Source: JAWXVE01 sp044425575 (lineage in GTDB: Bacteria; Bacillota; Clostridia; Lachnospirales; Lachnospiraceae). Taken from it: DNA of 22,878 nucleotides. The stretch lies in the NCBI GenBank assembly GCA_044425575.1, contig JAWXVE010000034.1, positions 1-22,878 of the forward strand, read 5' to 3'. The notes beneath the pieces were generated by a model, which worked only from the letters and a program-made list of their open reading frames with translations, had not been told where the DNA came from and searched no databases. Within the stretch, counting starts at the first letter, position 1. Every line of letters begins with the position of its first letter. The translations under genes and the position numbers were made by a program. Shown here in pieces: positions 8,403 to 15,646 of this stretch.

Positions 8403-9239
8403 ATGACAACAATAATTGATGGTAAGCAAATCTCCATGGACATTAAGGAAGAATTAAAAGAAAAAGTAGATACCATGAAGAAAGAGGGCATATCCGTGTG
8501 CCTTGCAGTGATTCAAGTGGGTAATGACCCAGCTTCTAGCGTCTATGTGGCTAATAAAAAGAAATCTTGCGCCTATGTGGGAATTGAATCGAGAGCCTAT
8601 GAATTAGATTCAACCATTACCCAAGAGGAGCTAGAGGATTTAATTCATACATTAAATGAGGATAAAACAGTACAAGGAATTCTAGTGCAACTACCTTTAC
8701 CATCCCATTTGAACGAAGAAGCAATTATTCAAGGGATTTGCCCAAGTAAAGATGTGGATGGGTTTCACCCTATGAATGTGGGTAATCTTTGTATTGGCGA
8801 TAAGGGGTATGTATCTTGTACACCAGCAGGAGTAATCCAATTATTAAAGCGTTCAGGAATTGAAATAACAGGAAAAGAATGTGTTATCGTAGGACGCAGT
8901 AATATTGTAGGTAAGCCTATGGCACTTTTGATGTTACAAGAAAATGCCACAGTGACCATTGCTCATTCTAAAACATATGATTTAAAAGAAGTATGCAAAC
9001 GTGCAGATATTTTAATTGTAGCGGTGGGGAAACCTCAAATGATCACAAAGGAATATGTGAAAGAGGGAGCAGTGGTAATTGATGTGGGAATTCATAGAAA
9101 TAGCGAAAATAAATTGTGTGGTGATGTAGCCTATGAGGAAGTAGCACCTATATGTAGTGCCATAACACCAGTTCCAGGGGGAGTTGGTCCAATGACCATT
9201 GCTATGCTCATGCATAATTGCGTAGAATCTATCTTATGA
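8403..9239 (+). CDS. folD: Bifunctional methylene-THF dehydrogenase / methenyl-THF cyclohydrolase
   Basis: FolD interconverts 10-formyl-THF, 5,10-methenyl-THF and 5,10-methylene-THF with NAD(P)H, in the step after Fhs. The 278-residue protein shows the catalytic Y-V-A-N-K (Y48, K52), the P-L-P-S-H-L block, the D-V-D-G-F-H motif, the dinucleotide-binding stretch V-G-R-S-N-I-V-G-K-P, and the C-terminal P-V-P-G-G-V-G-P-M-T. The start is ATG 8403; the upstream sequence is purine-rich (GAAGAGAGAAT) but has no strong Shine-Dalgarno site. No terminator separates it from fhs. I did not try to infer NAD versus NADP preference. Confidence 0.97.
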   Translation: MTTIIDGKQISMDIKEELKEKVDTMKKEGISVCLAVIQVGNDPASSVYVANKKKSCAYVGIESRAYELDSTITQEELEDLIHTLNEDKTVQGILVQLPLPSHLNEEAIIQGICPSKDVDGFHPMNVGNLCIGDKGYVSCTPAGVIQLLKRSGIEITGKECVIVGRSNIVGKPMALLMLQENATVTIAHSKTYDLKEVCKRADILIVAVGKPQMITKEYVKEGAVVIDVGIHRNSENKLCGDVAYEEVAPICSAITPVPGGVGPMTIAMLMHNCVESIL

Positions 9240-9278
9240 TTTAAGGAGTACGGAACAAAGAGTTAACGAGGGGATTAT

Positions 9279-10694
9279 ATGAAGTGTAAAAAATGTGGAT
9301 TTGAAATCGAACAAGATCTTATGTATTGTTCGTCGTGTGGGCAGGAAGTGCAATTAGTTCCTGATTATACTGACTCAATAGAAATTCATATAGATGATGT
9401 AATGGTAAGCGATGAGGAAACAGTGGATAAGGAAGAGGAAGAAGAACCGACTATACAATCAGTGAAACCGAAGTCACCCTTTCCAATTCGCAGATGGATT
9501 CTTACAGCCATTTCTGTACTACTGTGTTGTGTTATATTAATTTCTGTGGGGATGATTACTGATATGTATAATCATTCTTATGAATATCAGATTGATAAAG
9601 CCAATGCACTACGACAACAAGGCAAGTATGAACAAGCCATTGAACATTTACAGAAAGCCATTCAAGTGGATTCTGTAGATCCAAAAGCAAAATTATTACT
9701 GGCAAAGACTTATATTGATTTACAATGGGAGGAAGACGCCATAGAGGTACTCCTTGATATTATTCAAACAGGGAGTTCTTTACAAGAAGTCTATGATAAT
9801 TTAATACTGATATATATACAGCAAGAGGCATATGAAGAGATTAGTACCTTGCTTGATGAGGCAGATGATGTTACAATAAAGCAAAGTTATCAACAGTATG
9901 CAGCTGACTCTCCTGATTATAGTGTTACTGGTGGTGAATATGCAGAAATTGTACCTTTAAAATTGCTAGGGAATACATCAGGCAGTATATATTATACGAT
10001 AGATGGAAGTGACCCTACCAGTGATTCTGAACTATATGAGACCCCCATATTTTTAGAGGAAGGAGAGTATGAAGTAAAGTCAATTTATGTGAATGCTTAT
10101 GGAGTTGCTAGTGACATAGTAAGTCAGCAGTATTATATTGAATTAGCCAAGCCTTATATGCCAGAAGTGAATGTATATACAGGCGAATATACATTGCCAG
10201 AATATGTTTCGGTAAATGTATTTGAAGGAACAAGTGTATACTATACAATTGACGGGGAATCTCCAACACAAAATAGTACCGCATACACCAAGCCAATTCC
10301 TATGTTGCTAGGAAAGCATCAGTATCAATTTGTTGCATGTAATGAGAAAGGGGTACTAAGTGATGTGGTAAGTCGAACGTTTGAATTGGAGTTTGAATCC
10401 GTGTATTCAGCAGAGGAAGCAGTTATTTTAGTAAATGAATTGATAGAAATGAAAGTTGCCACGGGACAGGGAGATTATGGTGGTTTATCAGGAATAGTTA
10501 GCGCATCATGTAATAGCTCTGTAATAGCAGACGGCATTCATTATTATCTTGTCTTAGAATACTATAATGATGGACAAGGAACTATTCATAAAACAGGAGT
10601 AGAGTACCTTGTCGATGTAAATGCAGGAGCAATATCAAGAGGCACATTAAATAGTGAGAATGAATATCAAAGCATTCCATTAACGTATGAATGA
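9279..10694 (+). CDS. Membrane protein with zinc ribbon, TPR repeats and two chitobiase C-terminal-type (CHB_HEX_C) domains
   Basis: This 471-residue protein has a modular layout. An N-terminal zinc ribbon has C3-x2-C6 and C17-x2-C20. An acidic stretch follows (51-56), then one membrane helix (73-93). Outside, residues ~101-165 form TPR-like helices (A-L-R-Q-Q-G-K-Y-E-Q-A-I-E-H-L). Two related Ig-like modules follow (~212-287 and ~294-368), each with [IV]-Y-Y-T-I-D-G-x-[SD]-P-T, the signature of the chitobiase/hexosaminidase C-terminal fold. The C-terminal ~95 residues are unassigned. The predicted topology is ribbon in the cytoplasm and TPR plus beta modules outside. The start is ATG 9279 with AGGGG (9269-9273) 5 nt upstream. 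It lies 39 nt after folD and 11 nt before nfnA. No catalytic motif is visible; a scaffold or sensor at the cell surface is my guess. Confidence 0.82.
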   Translation: MKCKKCGFEIEQDLMYCSSCGQEVQLVPDYTDSIEIHIDDVMVSDEETVDKEEEEEPTIQSVKPKSPFPIRRWILTAISVLLCCVILISVGMITDMYNHSYEYQIDKANALRQQGKYEQAIEHLQKAIQVDSVDPKAKLLLAKTYIDLQWEEDAIEVLLDIIQTGSSLQEVYDNLILIYIQQEAYEEISTLLDEADDVTIKQSYQQYAADSPDYSVTGGEYAEIVPLKLLGNTSGSIYYTIDGSDPTSDSELYETPIFLEEGEYEVKSIYVNAYGVASDIVSQQYYIELAKPYMPEVNVYTGEYTLPEYVSVNVFEGTSVYYTIDGESPTQNSTAYTKPIPMLLGKHQYQFVACNEKGVLSDVVSRTFELEFESVYSAEEAVILVNELIEMKVATGQGDYGGLSGIVSASCNSSVIADGIHYYLVLEYYNDGQGTIHKTGVEYLVDVNAGAISRGTLNSENEYQSIPLTYE

Positions 10695-10705
10695 GAGGAG
10701 AACGT

Positions 10706-11584
10706 ATGTACAAGATTGTTAAAAAAGAGCAGTTAAACGACACAATTTTTCTGATGACAGTGGAGGCACCTAGGGTTGCTAAATCGTGTGAACCAGGTCA
10801 ATTTATTATTGTAAGAATTGATGACGATGGGGAACGAATTCCCCTTACCATTGTAGACTATGACAGAGAAAAAGGAACTGTCACAATTGTTTTTCAGATT
10901 ATGGGGGCGGAATCCTTTCGTATGCAAGTGCTAGAACAAGGTGATTACTTTGCGGATTTTGTTGGACCACTTGGCTGTGAATCAGAATTAATTGAAGAAG
11001 ACTTAGATTCTCTTAAGAATAAGAAAATCTTATTTGTTGCAGGAGGGGTTGGTGCTGCACCAGTGTACCCACAAGTGAAATGGTTAAAAGAACAAGGTGT
11101 TTTAGCCGATGTGATTATGGGAGCAAAGTCAAAAGATATTTTAATACTAGAGAAGGAAATGGAAGCAGTTGCTGGCAACCTCTATATTACAACAGATGAC
11201 GGTTCCTATGGAAGAAGTGGACTTGTTACACAAACTATTGAAGATCTCATTGAAAAAGAAGGCCACTCCTATGATATATGTATCGCCATTGGCCCACTGA
11301 TTATGATGAAGTTCGTCTGTCAAGTGACAAAGCGATATGACTTAGAAACAGTAGTTAGTATGAATCCAATTATGGTAGATGGGACTGGAATGTGTGGAGC
11401 TTGTCGCGTTACAGTTGGTGATTCTGTTAAATTCGCCTGTGTGGATGGCCCGGAATTTGACGGACATTTAGTGGATTTTGATGAAGCAATGAGACGTCAG
11501 AGAATCTATAAGACACAAGAAGACAGTGATTTTGCACGAGAAAAAGAACGTGCTGCACATAATTGCACGTGTGGAAAAGAATAG
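10706..11584 (+). CDS. nfnA: NfnA/SudB-type FAD/NAD-binding subunit with [2Fe-2S] site
   Basis: This is the small subunit of an NADH-dependent ferredoxin:NADP+ oxidoreductase-type complex (sulfide/dihydroorotate dehydrogenase-like FAD/NAD-binding family), 292 residues. It shows the FAD-binding R-I-P-L (44-47), G-P-L-G (87-90), the NAD-binding G-G-V-G-A-A-P (113-119), and a C-terminal cluster motif with D225, C230, C233 and C245, consistent with the Asp plus three Cys [2Fe-2S] arrangement reported for NfnA. The start is ATG 10706, because AGGAG (10696-10700) is 5 nt upstream; the ATG at 10691 precedes that site and overlaps the previous stop. nfnB begins 11 nt after its stop. The pair may instead act as a sulfide dehydrogenase (SudBA), which sequence alone does not exclude. 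Confidence 0.88.
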   Translation: MYKIVKKEQLNDTIFLMTVEAPRVAKSCEPGQFIIVRIDDDGERIPLTIVDYDREKGTVTIVFQIMGAESFRMQVLEQGDYFADFVGPLGCESELIEEDLDSLKNKKILFVAGGVGAAPVYPQVKWLKEQGVLADVIMGAKSKDILILEKEMEAVAGNLYITTDDGSYGRSGLVTQTIEDLIEKEGHSYDICIAIGPLIMMKFVCQVTKRYDLETVVSMNPIMVDGTGMCGACRVTVGDSVKFACVDGPEFDGHLVDFDEAMRRQRIYKTQEDSDFAREKERAAHNCTCGKE

Positions 11585-11595
11585 GGGTGAATATT

Positions 11596-12984
11596 ATGGG
11601 TGATGTATTTCATAGAGTACCAGTGGCGGAACAAGAAGCAGCAAGAAGAGCCAAGAACTTTGAAGAAGTTTGTTTGGGATATACTTTAGAAGAAGCAGTA
11701 GAAGAAGCGAAAAGGTGTATTAATTGTAAGCATAAACCATGTATCGGGGGATGTCCTGTATCTATTGATATTCCACGTTTTATCCAAGAAGTAGCAGATG
11801 GCAATATTGATAATGCATATCAAGTGATATCAGAATCCTCTGCACTACCTGCTGTGTGTGGTAGAGTATGTCCACAAGAGACACAATGCGAAGGAAAATG
11901 TGTTCGTGGAATCAAGGGGGATTCTGTATCCATTGGTAAATTAGAACGATTTGTAGCAGATTATGCAAGAGAACATAAGATTGCTCCTACTAAAGTAGCG
12001 GAACCGAATCATAAAAAAGTTGCAGTGATTGGATCAGGACCAGCAGGACTTACTTGTGCAGGAGACCTTGCTAAATTAGGATATAGCGTTACTATTTTTG
12101 AAGCTCTTCACGAAGTGGGTGGAGTACTTGTATATGGTATCCCAGAATTCCGTCTTCCAAAAGAAACAGTAGTACGTACAGAAATAGACAATGTAAAAAA
12201 CCTTGGTGTTACCATTGAGACAAATAGTATTGTTGGAAAATCGGTTACCATTGACGAGTTAATGGAAGAAGAAGGATATGAAGCAGTCTTTATAGGGTCA
12301 GGTGCAGGACTTCCTAAATTCATGGGAATTGGTGGAGAACAAGCTAATGGAGTCTTTGCTGCAAATGAATACTTAACAAGAAGCAATCTAATGAAAGCTT
12401 TTGAAGAAAATGCACGTACACCAATTATGGTTGGAACGAAAGTGGCTGTAATCGGTGGTGGTAACGTGGCTATGGACGCAGCAAGAACAGCTTTACGTCT
12501 AGGTGCAGAAGTAAGTATTGTATATCGTAGAAGTGAAGCAGAACTTCCAGCACGTGTGGAAGAAATCCATCATGCGAAAGAAGAAGGTGTACAATTCAAG
12601 TTGCTAACGAATCCAACTGAGATTATTGCAGATGAAGATGGTTGGGTAACGGGTATGAGATGCGTAGAAATGGAACTAGGCGAACCAGACGATTCCGGTA
12701 GAAGAAGACCAGTCGTTAAGGAAAATTCAGAATTCATTATGGATCTAGATGTAGTGATTATGTCTCTAGGAACTTCCCCAAATCCTTTGATTCGTACTAC
12801 GACAAAAGGTCTTGAAACCAATCGCTGGGAATGTATTATTGTCAATGAGGAAACAGGCGAAACAAGCAAAAAGGGTGTATTTGCAGGTGGCGATGCTGTA
12901 TCAGGTGCAGCAACTGTTATTCTAGCTATGGGTGCAGGGAAAACAGCAGCTAAAGGTATTCATGAATATTTATCAACTAAGTAG
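11596..12984 (+). CDS. nfnB: NfnB/GltA-type flavoprotein (NADPH-dependent glutamate synthase small-subunit family)
   Basis: This is the 462-residue large subunit of the Nfn-type complex, from the family often annotated gltA. Two cysteine groups at the N-terminus (C41, C44, C49, C53 and C88, C92, C98, C102) are positioned for two [4Fe-4S] clusters. An FAD Rossmann motif V-I-G-S-G-P-A-G follows at ~144-151, and an NADP-binding V-I-G-G-G-N-V-A around 287-292. With NfnA it would bifurcate electrons from NADPH to ferredoxin and NAD+, or run in reverse. The start is ATG 11596, preceded at 5 nt by GGGGTGA (11584-11590); the ATG at 11563 lies inside nfnA and has no site. The nfnA neighbour favours Nfn or Sud over a stand-alone glutamate synthase; no glutamate synthase large-subunit gene is seen here. 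Confidence 0.9.
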   Translation: MGDVFHRVPVAEQEAARRAKNFEEVCLGYTLEEAVEEAKRCINCKHKPCIGGCPVSIDIPRFIQEVADGNIDNAYQVISESSALPAVCGRVCPQETQCEGKCVRGIKGDSVSIGKLERFVADYAREHKIAPTKVAEPNHKKVAVIGSGPAGLTCAGDLAKLGYSVTIFEALHEVGGVLVYGIPEFRLPKETVVRTEIDNVKNLGVTIETNSIVGKSVTIDELMEEEGYEAVFIGSGAGLPKFMGIGGEQANGVFAANEYLTRSNLMKAFEENARTPIMVGTKVAVIGGGNVAMDAARTALRLGAEVSIVYRRSEAELPARVEEIHHAKEEGVQFKLLTNPTEIIADEDGWVTGMRCVEMELGEPDDSGRRRPVVKENSEFIMDLDVVIMSLGTSPNPLIRTTTKGLETNRWECIIVNEETGETSKKGVFAGGDAVSGAATVILAMGAGKTAAKGIHEYLSTK

Positions 12985-12999
12985 CGGAGGTGGGAATGT

Positions 13000-13473
13000 A
13001 TGGATGATCTTGCATACCAAACAAAAACAGAACTTGCGAAAGATTTGAAATCTTCTGCATACTTACTCATTGTAGTTGGTTGCGTAGGAGTCATTACTTT
13101 GTTCTTGTATTGGATTGACATTATTTCCTTACCACTTAATCAGACATCGAAATATATGATGATTTTTGTGCTAGGGTTCTTATTCATATTCTTTATCATT
13201 ATGGGTATGAAATCAGCCAAAGATTATCAAAAGCTACTAGTGATAAGTGAGCAAGAAAGAGATATTTCTAAAGAGATATTTGCTTGGTGTCATTCTACTA
13301 TGACAGCAGAGAATATTGACCAAGAATTAGAGGGATTAGAAGATAGGCAGATTGCATATTTTGCTCGAACAGAGGAGATGAAACGTGTCATATCCTCACG
13401 ATTTCTAAATATTGAAGAAGGCTTATTTGAAACAATTATTGAATCATTATATACGGAATTATTTCCAGAGTAG
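13000..13473 (+). CDS. Small two-helix membrane protein of unknown function
   Basis: This 157-residue protein has two membrane helices (about 20-42 and 52-71) separated by a short loop, then a charged cytoplasmic tail of ~85 residues (E-Q-E-R-D-I-S-K-E, E-E-M-K-R-V-I-S). The tail looks helical, possibly coiled coil, and ends in a hydrophobic-acidic segment. I cannot assign a function. Similar proteins next to rlmH are familiar to me from Lachnospiraceae genomes, but that is recollection and not a search. The start is ATG 13000 with GGAGG (12986-12990) 9 nt upstream. It begins 15 nt after nfnB, and rlmH begins 8 nt after its stop, so it is firmly inside an operon. Confidence 0.72.
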   Translation: MDDLAYQTKTELAKDLKSSAYLLIVVGCVGVITLFLYWIDIISLPLNQTSKYMMIFVLGFLFIFFIIMGMKSAKDYQKLLVISEQERDISKEIFAWCHSTMTAENIDQELEGLEDRQIAYFARTEEMKRVISSRFLNIEEGLFETIIESLYTELFPE

Positions 13474-13481
13474 GGATAAAT

Positions 13482-13961
13482 GTGAGAATAACAATTATTG
13501 CAGTTGGCAAAGTAAAAGAAGCTTTTTATCGAGATGCCATTGCAGAATATACCAAGAGATTATCAAGATATGCCAAAGTACATATTATTGAAGTGGCAGA
13601 TGAGCAGACTCCTGATCACATGAGTATCATAGAAGAGGAGCAGATTAAGGAAAAAGAAGCTATACGGATTTGCAAGCATTTTAAAGAAGATGCTTATCGG
13701 ATTGCTCTTGCCATAGAAGGAAAACAGCGAGATTCCATATCATTTTCAAAGCATATGGAATCTCGATGTTTATATGATACAAGCCATTTACAATTTATTA
13801 TAGGTGGCTCATTAGGTTTGTCGAAGACTATCTTATCTCAAGTAGATGAGCATATGAGTTTTTCTAAGATGACATTTCCGCACCAGCTTATGCGTGTGGT
13901 ATTGCTAGAGCAGATTTATCGAGGGTTTCGCATTATGAAAGGGGAACCGTATCATAAGTAA
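13482..13961 (+). CDS. rlmH: 23S rRNA (pseudouridine-1915-N3)-methyltransferase RlmH
   Basis: RlmH is a SPOUT-class methyltransferase that methylates pseudouridine 1915 in helix 69 of 23S rRNA using S-adenosylmethionine. The 159-residue length is the family norm. Landmarks are I-A-V-G-K-V-K near the start, A-L-A-I-E-G-K-Q, the SAM-binding knot F-I-I-G-G-S-L-G-L, and the diagnostic C-terminus M-R-V-V-L-L-E-Q-I-Y-R-G-F-R-I-M-x-G-E-P-Y-H-K. The start is GTG 13482 with AGGG (13472-13475) 6 nt upstream; an overlapping ATG at 13480 is in another frame and hits TGA at once. The phosphorylase gene follows after 21 nt. Confidence 0.96.
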   Translation: MRITIIAVGKVKEAFYRDAIAEYTKRLSRYAKVHIIEVADEQTPDHMSIIEEEQIKEKEAIRICKHFKEDAYRIALAIEGKQRDSISFSKHMESRCLYDTSHLQFIIGGSLGLSKTILSQVDEHMSFSKMTFPHQLMRVVLLEQIYRGFRIMKGEPYHK

Positions 13962-13982
13962 GAAAGGTAGAAGGAAATAGCA

Positions 13983-15287
13983 ATGAGAATGTATGATTTA
14001 ATCATGACTAAGAGAAATGGTGGAGTCTTAACCAAGGAAGAAATCTCCTATATGGTACAGGGATATACACAAGATGAGATACCAGATTATCAAATGTCAG
14101 CTATGATGATGGCTATTTATTTTCAAGGAATGGAAGAGTCAGAGACAGTGGCACTTACTATGGCTATGGCCGAGAGCGGGGATTTACTTAGCTTATCTGA
14201 AATCAGTGGATTTAAGGTGGATAAGCATAGTACAGGCGGTGTAGGCGATAAAACATCACTGGTGCTTACGCCTATGGTAGCAGCAGCAGGAATTCAAGTG
14301 GCAAAGATGAGTGGGCGAGGACTTGGACATACGGGAGGTACCATTGATAAATTAGAATGTTTTACAGGTTTTACCACAGAATTAACCGTAGAACAATTTA
14401 TCAATAATGTAAATACCATTGGTATTGCCATTATGGGACAAACGGCTGATCTAGCACCGGCGGATAAGAAATTGTATGCATTAAGGGATGTAACGGCTAC
14501 AGTGGATCACATGTCATTGATTGCAAGTTCTATTATGAGCAAGAAATTAGCAGCAGGAGCAGATGGTATTGTGCTAGATGTGAAAACAGGTAGTGGAGCC
14601 TTTATGAAAGAAACGGAAGATTCCCTTGCATTAGCCAAAGAAATGGTCAAAATAGGAAATGGTGCAAAGCGAAAAACAGTTGCCGTGATTTCTGATATGG
14701 ACCAGCCACTTGGTTTTGCAGTTGGCAATTCACTAGAAGTGATAGAAGCAATTCATACGTTACAAGGAAATGGACCACAGGATGTGTTAGAACTATGTCT
14801 GACCCTTGGTTCGTATATGTTACAGATAGCAGGGAAAACAGACACAATAGAAGAAGGAAAAGCAATCTTACAACAGACCATTACAGATCAAACTGCTCTT
14901 CATAAATTCGCAGAATTTGTAGAGGCTCAGGGTGGAGATTCAGCTATGGTATATGATACAACATTGTTTCCACAAGCTACCATTATTCATGATGTTGTAG
15001 CACAGGAAAAAGGTTATATAAGTCATATTGATTGTGAAGAAGTTGGAATGTGTTCTCTTATGCTTGGGGGCGGAAGAGAAACAAAGGAAAGTGAAATTGA
15101 TTTAAGTGTTGGCCTTATTCTTCACCAGAAAGTAGGAAATGAAATTCAAGTTGGCACTGTGTTGGCTAGTATTCATGGAAATAGCCAAGAAGCAGTGGAA
15201 GTGGTTGCTAGACGCTTGTATCAAGCATATGAAGTGTCTAAGGTGGAACCAACAAAGAAAGCATTTATCGTAGATATTGTTACCTAG
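13983..15287 (+). CDS. pdp: Pyrimidine-nucleoside phosphorylase
   Basis: This 434-residue enzyme of the thymidine/pyrimidine-nucleoside phosphorylase family splits uridine, thymidine or deoxyuridine with phosphate to the base and (deoxy)ribose-1-phosphate for pyrimidine salvage. The N-terminus M-R-M-Y-D-L-I is typical, followed by the phosphate-binding K-H-S-T-G-G-V-G-D-K (81-90) and the family signature S-G-R-G-L-G-H-T-G-G-T-I-D-K-L-E (110-125). The length fits Firmicute Pdp (~433) and not the longer archaeal AMP phosphorylases. The start is ATG 13983 with AAGGA (13971-13975) 7 nt upstream; ATG 13989 is possible. Separating Pdp from DeoA (thymidine-specific) by eye is uncertain. It is the last gene before the sporulation cluster. 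Confidence 0.93.
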   Translation: MRMYDLIMTKRNGGVLTKEEISYMVQGYTQDEIPDYQMSAMMMAIYFQGMEESETVALTMAMAESGDLLSLSEISGFKVDKHSTGGVGDKTSLVLTPMVAAAGIQVAKMSGRGLGHTGGTIDKLECFTGFTTELTVEQFINNVNTIGIAIMGQTADLAPADKKLYALRDVTATVDHMSLIASSIMSKKLAAGADGIVLDVKTGSGAFMKETEDSLALAKEMVKIGNGAKRKTVAVISDMDQPLGFAVGNSLEVIEAIHTLQGNGPQDVLELCLTLGSYMLQIAGKTDTIEEGKAILQQTITDQTALHKFAEFVEAQGGDSAMVYDTTLFPQATIIHDVVAQEKGYISHIDCEEVGMCSLMLGGGRETKESEIDLSVGLILHQKVGNEIQVGTVLASIHGNSQEAVEVVARRLYQAYEVSKVEPTKKAFIVDIVT

Positions 15288-15302
15288 TGATGGAAAAAGT
15301 TA

Positions 15303-15331
15303 TCATAAGTTACCCTTCCATGCCATATAGT
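15303..15331 (+). promoter_or_regulatory. Candidate sigma-E promoter of yqfC-yqfD
   Basis: The -35-like TCATAAG (15303-15309, compare K-M-ATA-TT) and -10-like CATATAGT (15324-15331, compare CATACANT) are separated by 14 bp, the usual sigma-E spacing. In Bacillus subtilis yqfC and yqfD belong to the mother-cell sigma-E regulon, as I recall. Transcription would begin near 15338, which agrees with ATG 15361 as the yqfC start and argues against ATG 15337. The same stretch has a direct repeat AAGTTA-TCAT-AAGTTA (15298-15313). Confidence 0.42.
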
Positions 15332-15360
15332 GATGTATGAAGAATGGTTGGAAGACAGTG

Positions 15361-15624
15361 ATGACACGAAAGAAAGTAGAGCTCATTGAACGATTGGATT
15401 TGCCTAGAGATTTAACATTAGGTGCAAGTATTATTACGGTAGTAGGAGAGATGGAATTGACCATTGAGAATTATAAGGGTATTCTTGATTATTGTGAGGA
15501 ACTCATCCTAGTACAAGGTAAGACAAAGCAAATTCAAATCATAGGGAAACAACTTGCAGTTGATTACTATACCAATGAAGATATGAAAATTACTGGAATC
15601 ATTCAGTCAATTACGTATTTGTAA
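15361..15624 (+). CDS. yqfC: Sporulation protein YqfC (YabP/YqfC family)
   Basis: This 87-residue protein has the small beta-rich YabP/YqfC fold: R-L-D-L-P-R-D-L-T-L, then I-T-V-V-G and a series of short strands with I-E-N-Y-K-G-I and I-I-G-K-Q-L. yqfC is found directly before yqfD in spore-forming Firmicutes and is expressed in the mother cell in Bacillus; its biochemical role is not established. I chose ATG 15361, with GGAAG (15350-15354) 6 nt upstream. ATG 15337, which adds eight residues, has no ribosome binding site and lies at the expected transcription start. yqfD follows 22 nt after the stop, which supports the call. Confidence 0.85.
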   Translation: MTRKKVELIERLDLPRDLTLGASIITVVGEMELTIENYKGILDYCEELILVQGKTKQIQIIGKQLAVDYYTNEDMKITGIIQSITYL

Positions 15625-15646
15625 GAAGAGTAGGAGGTATAGTCAT

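Noticed and set aside
15290..15321. Possible terminator after pdp (ATGGAA ... TTCCAT)
   Set aside because: Only 6 bp of stem with a 20-nt loop and no T-run after it; more likely part of the promoter region.
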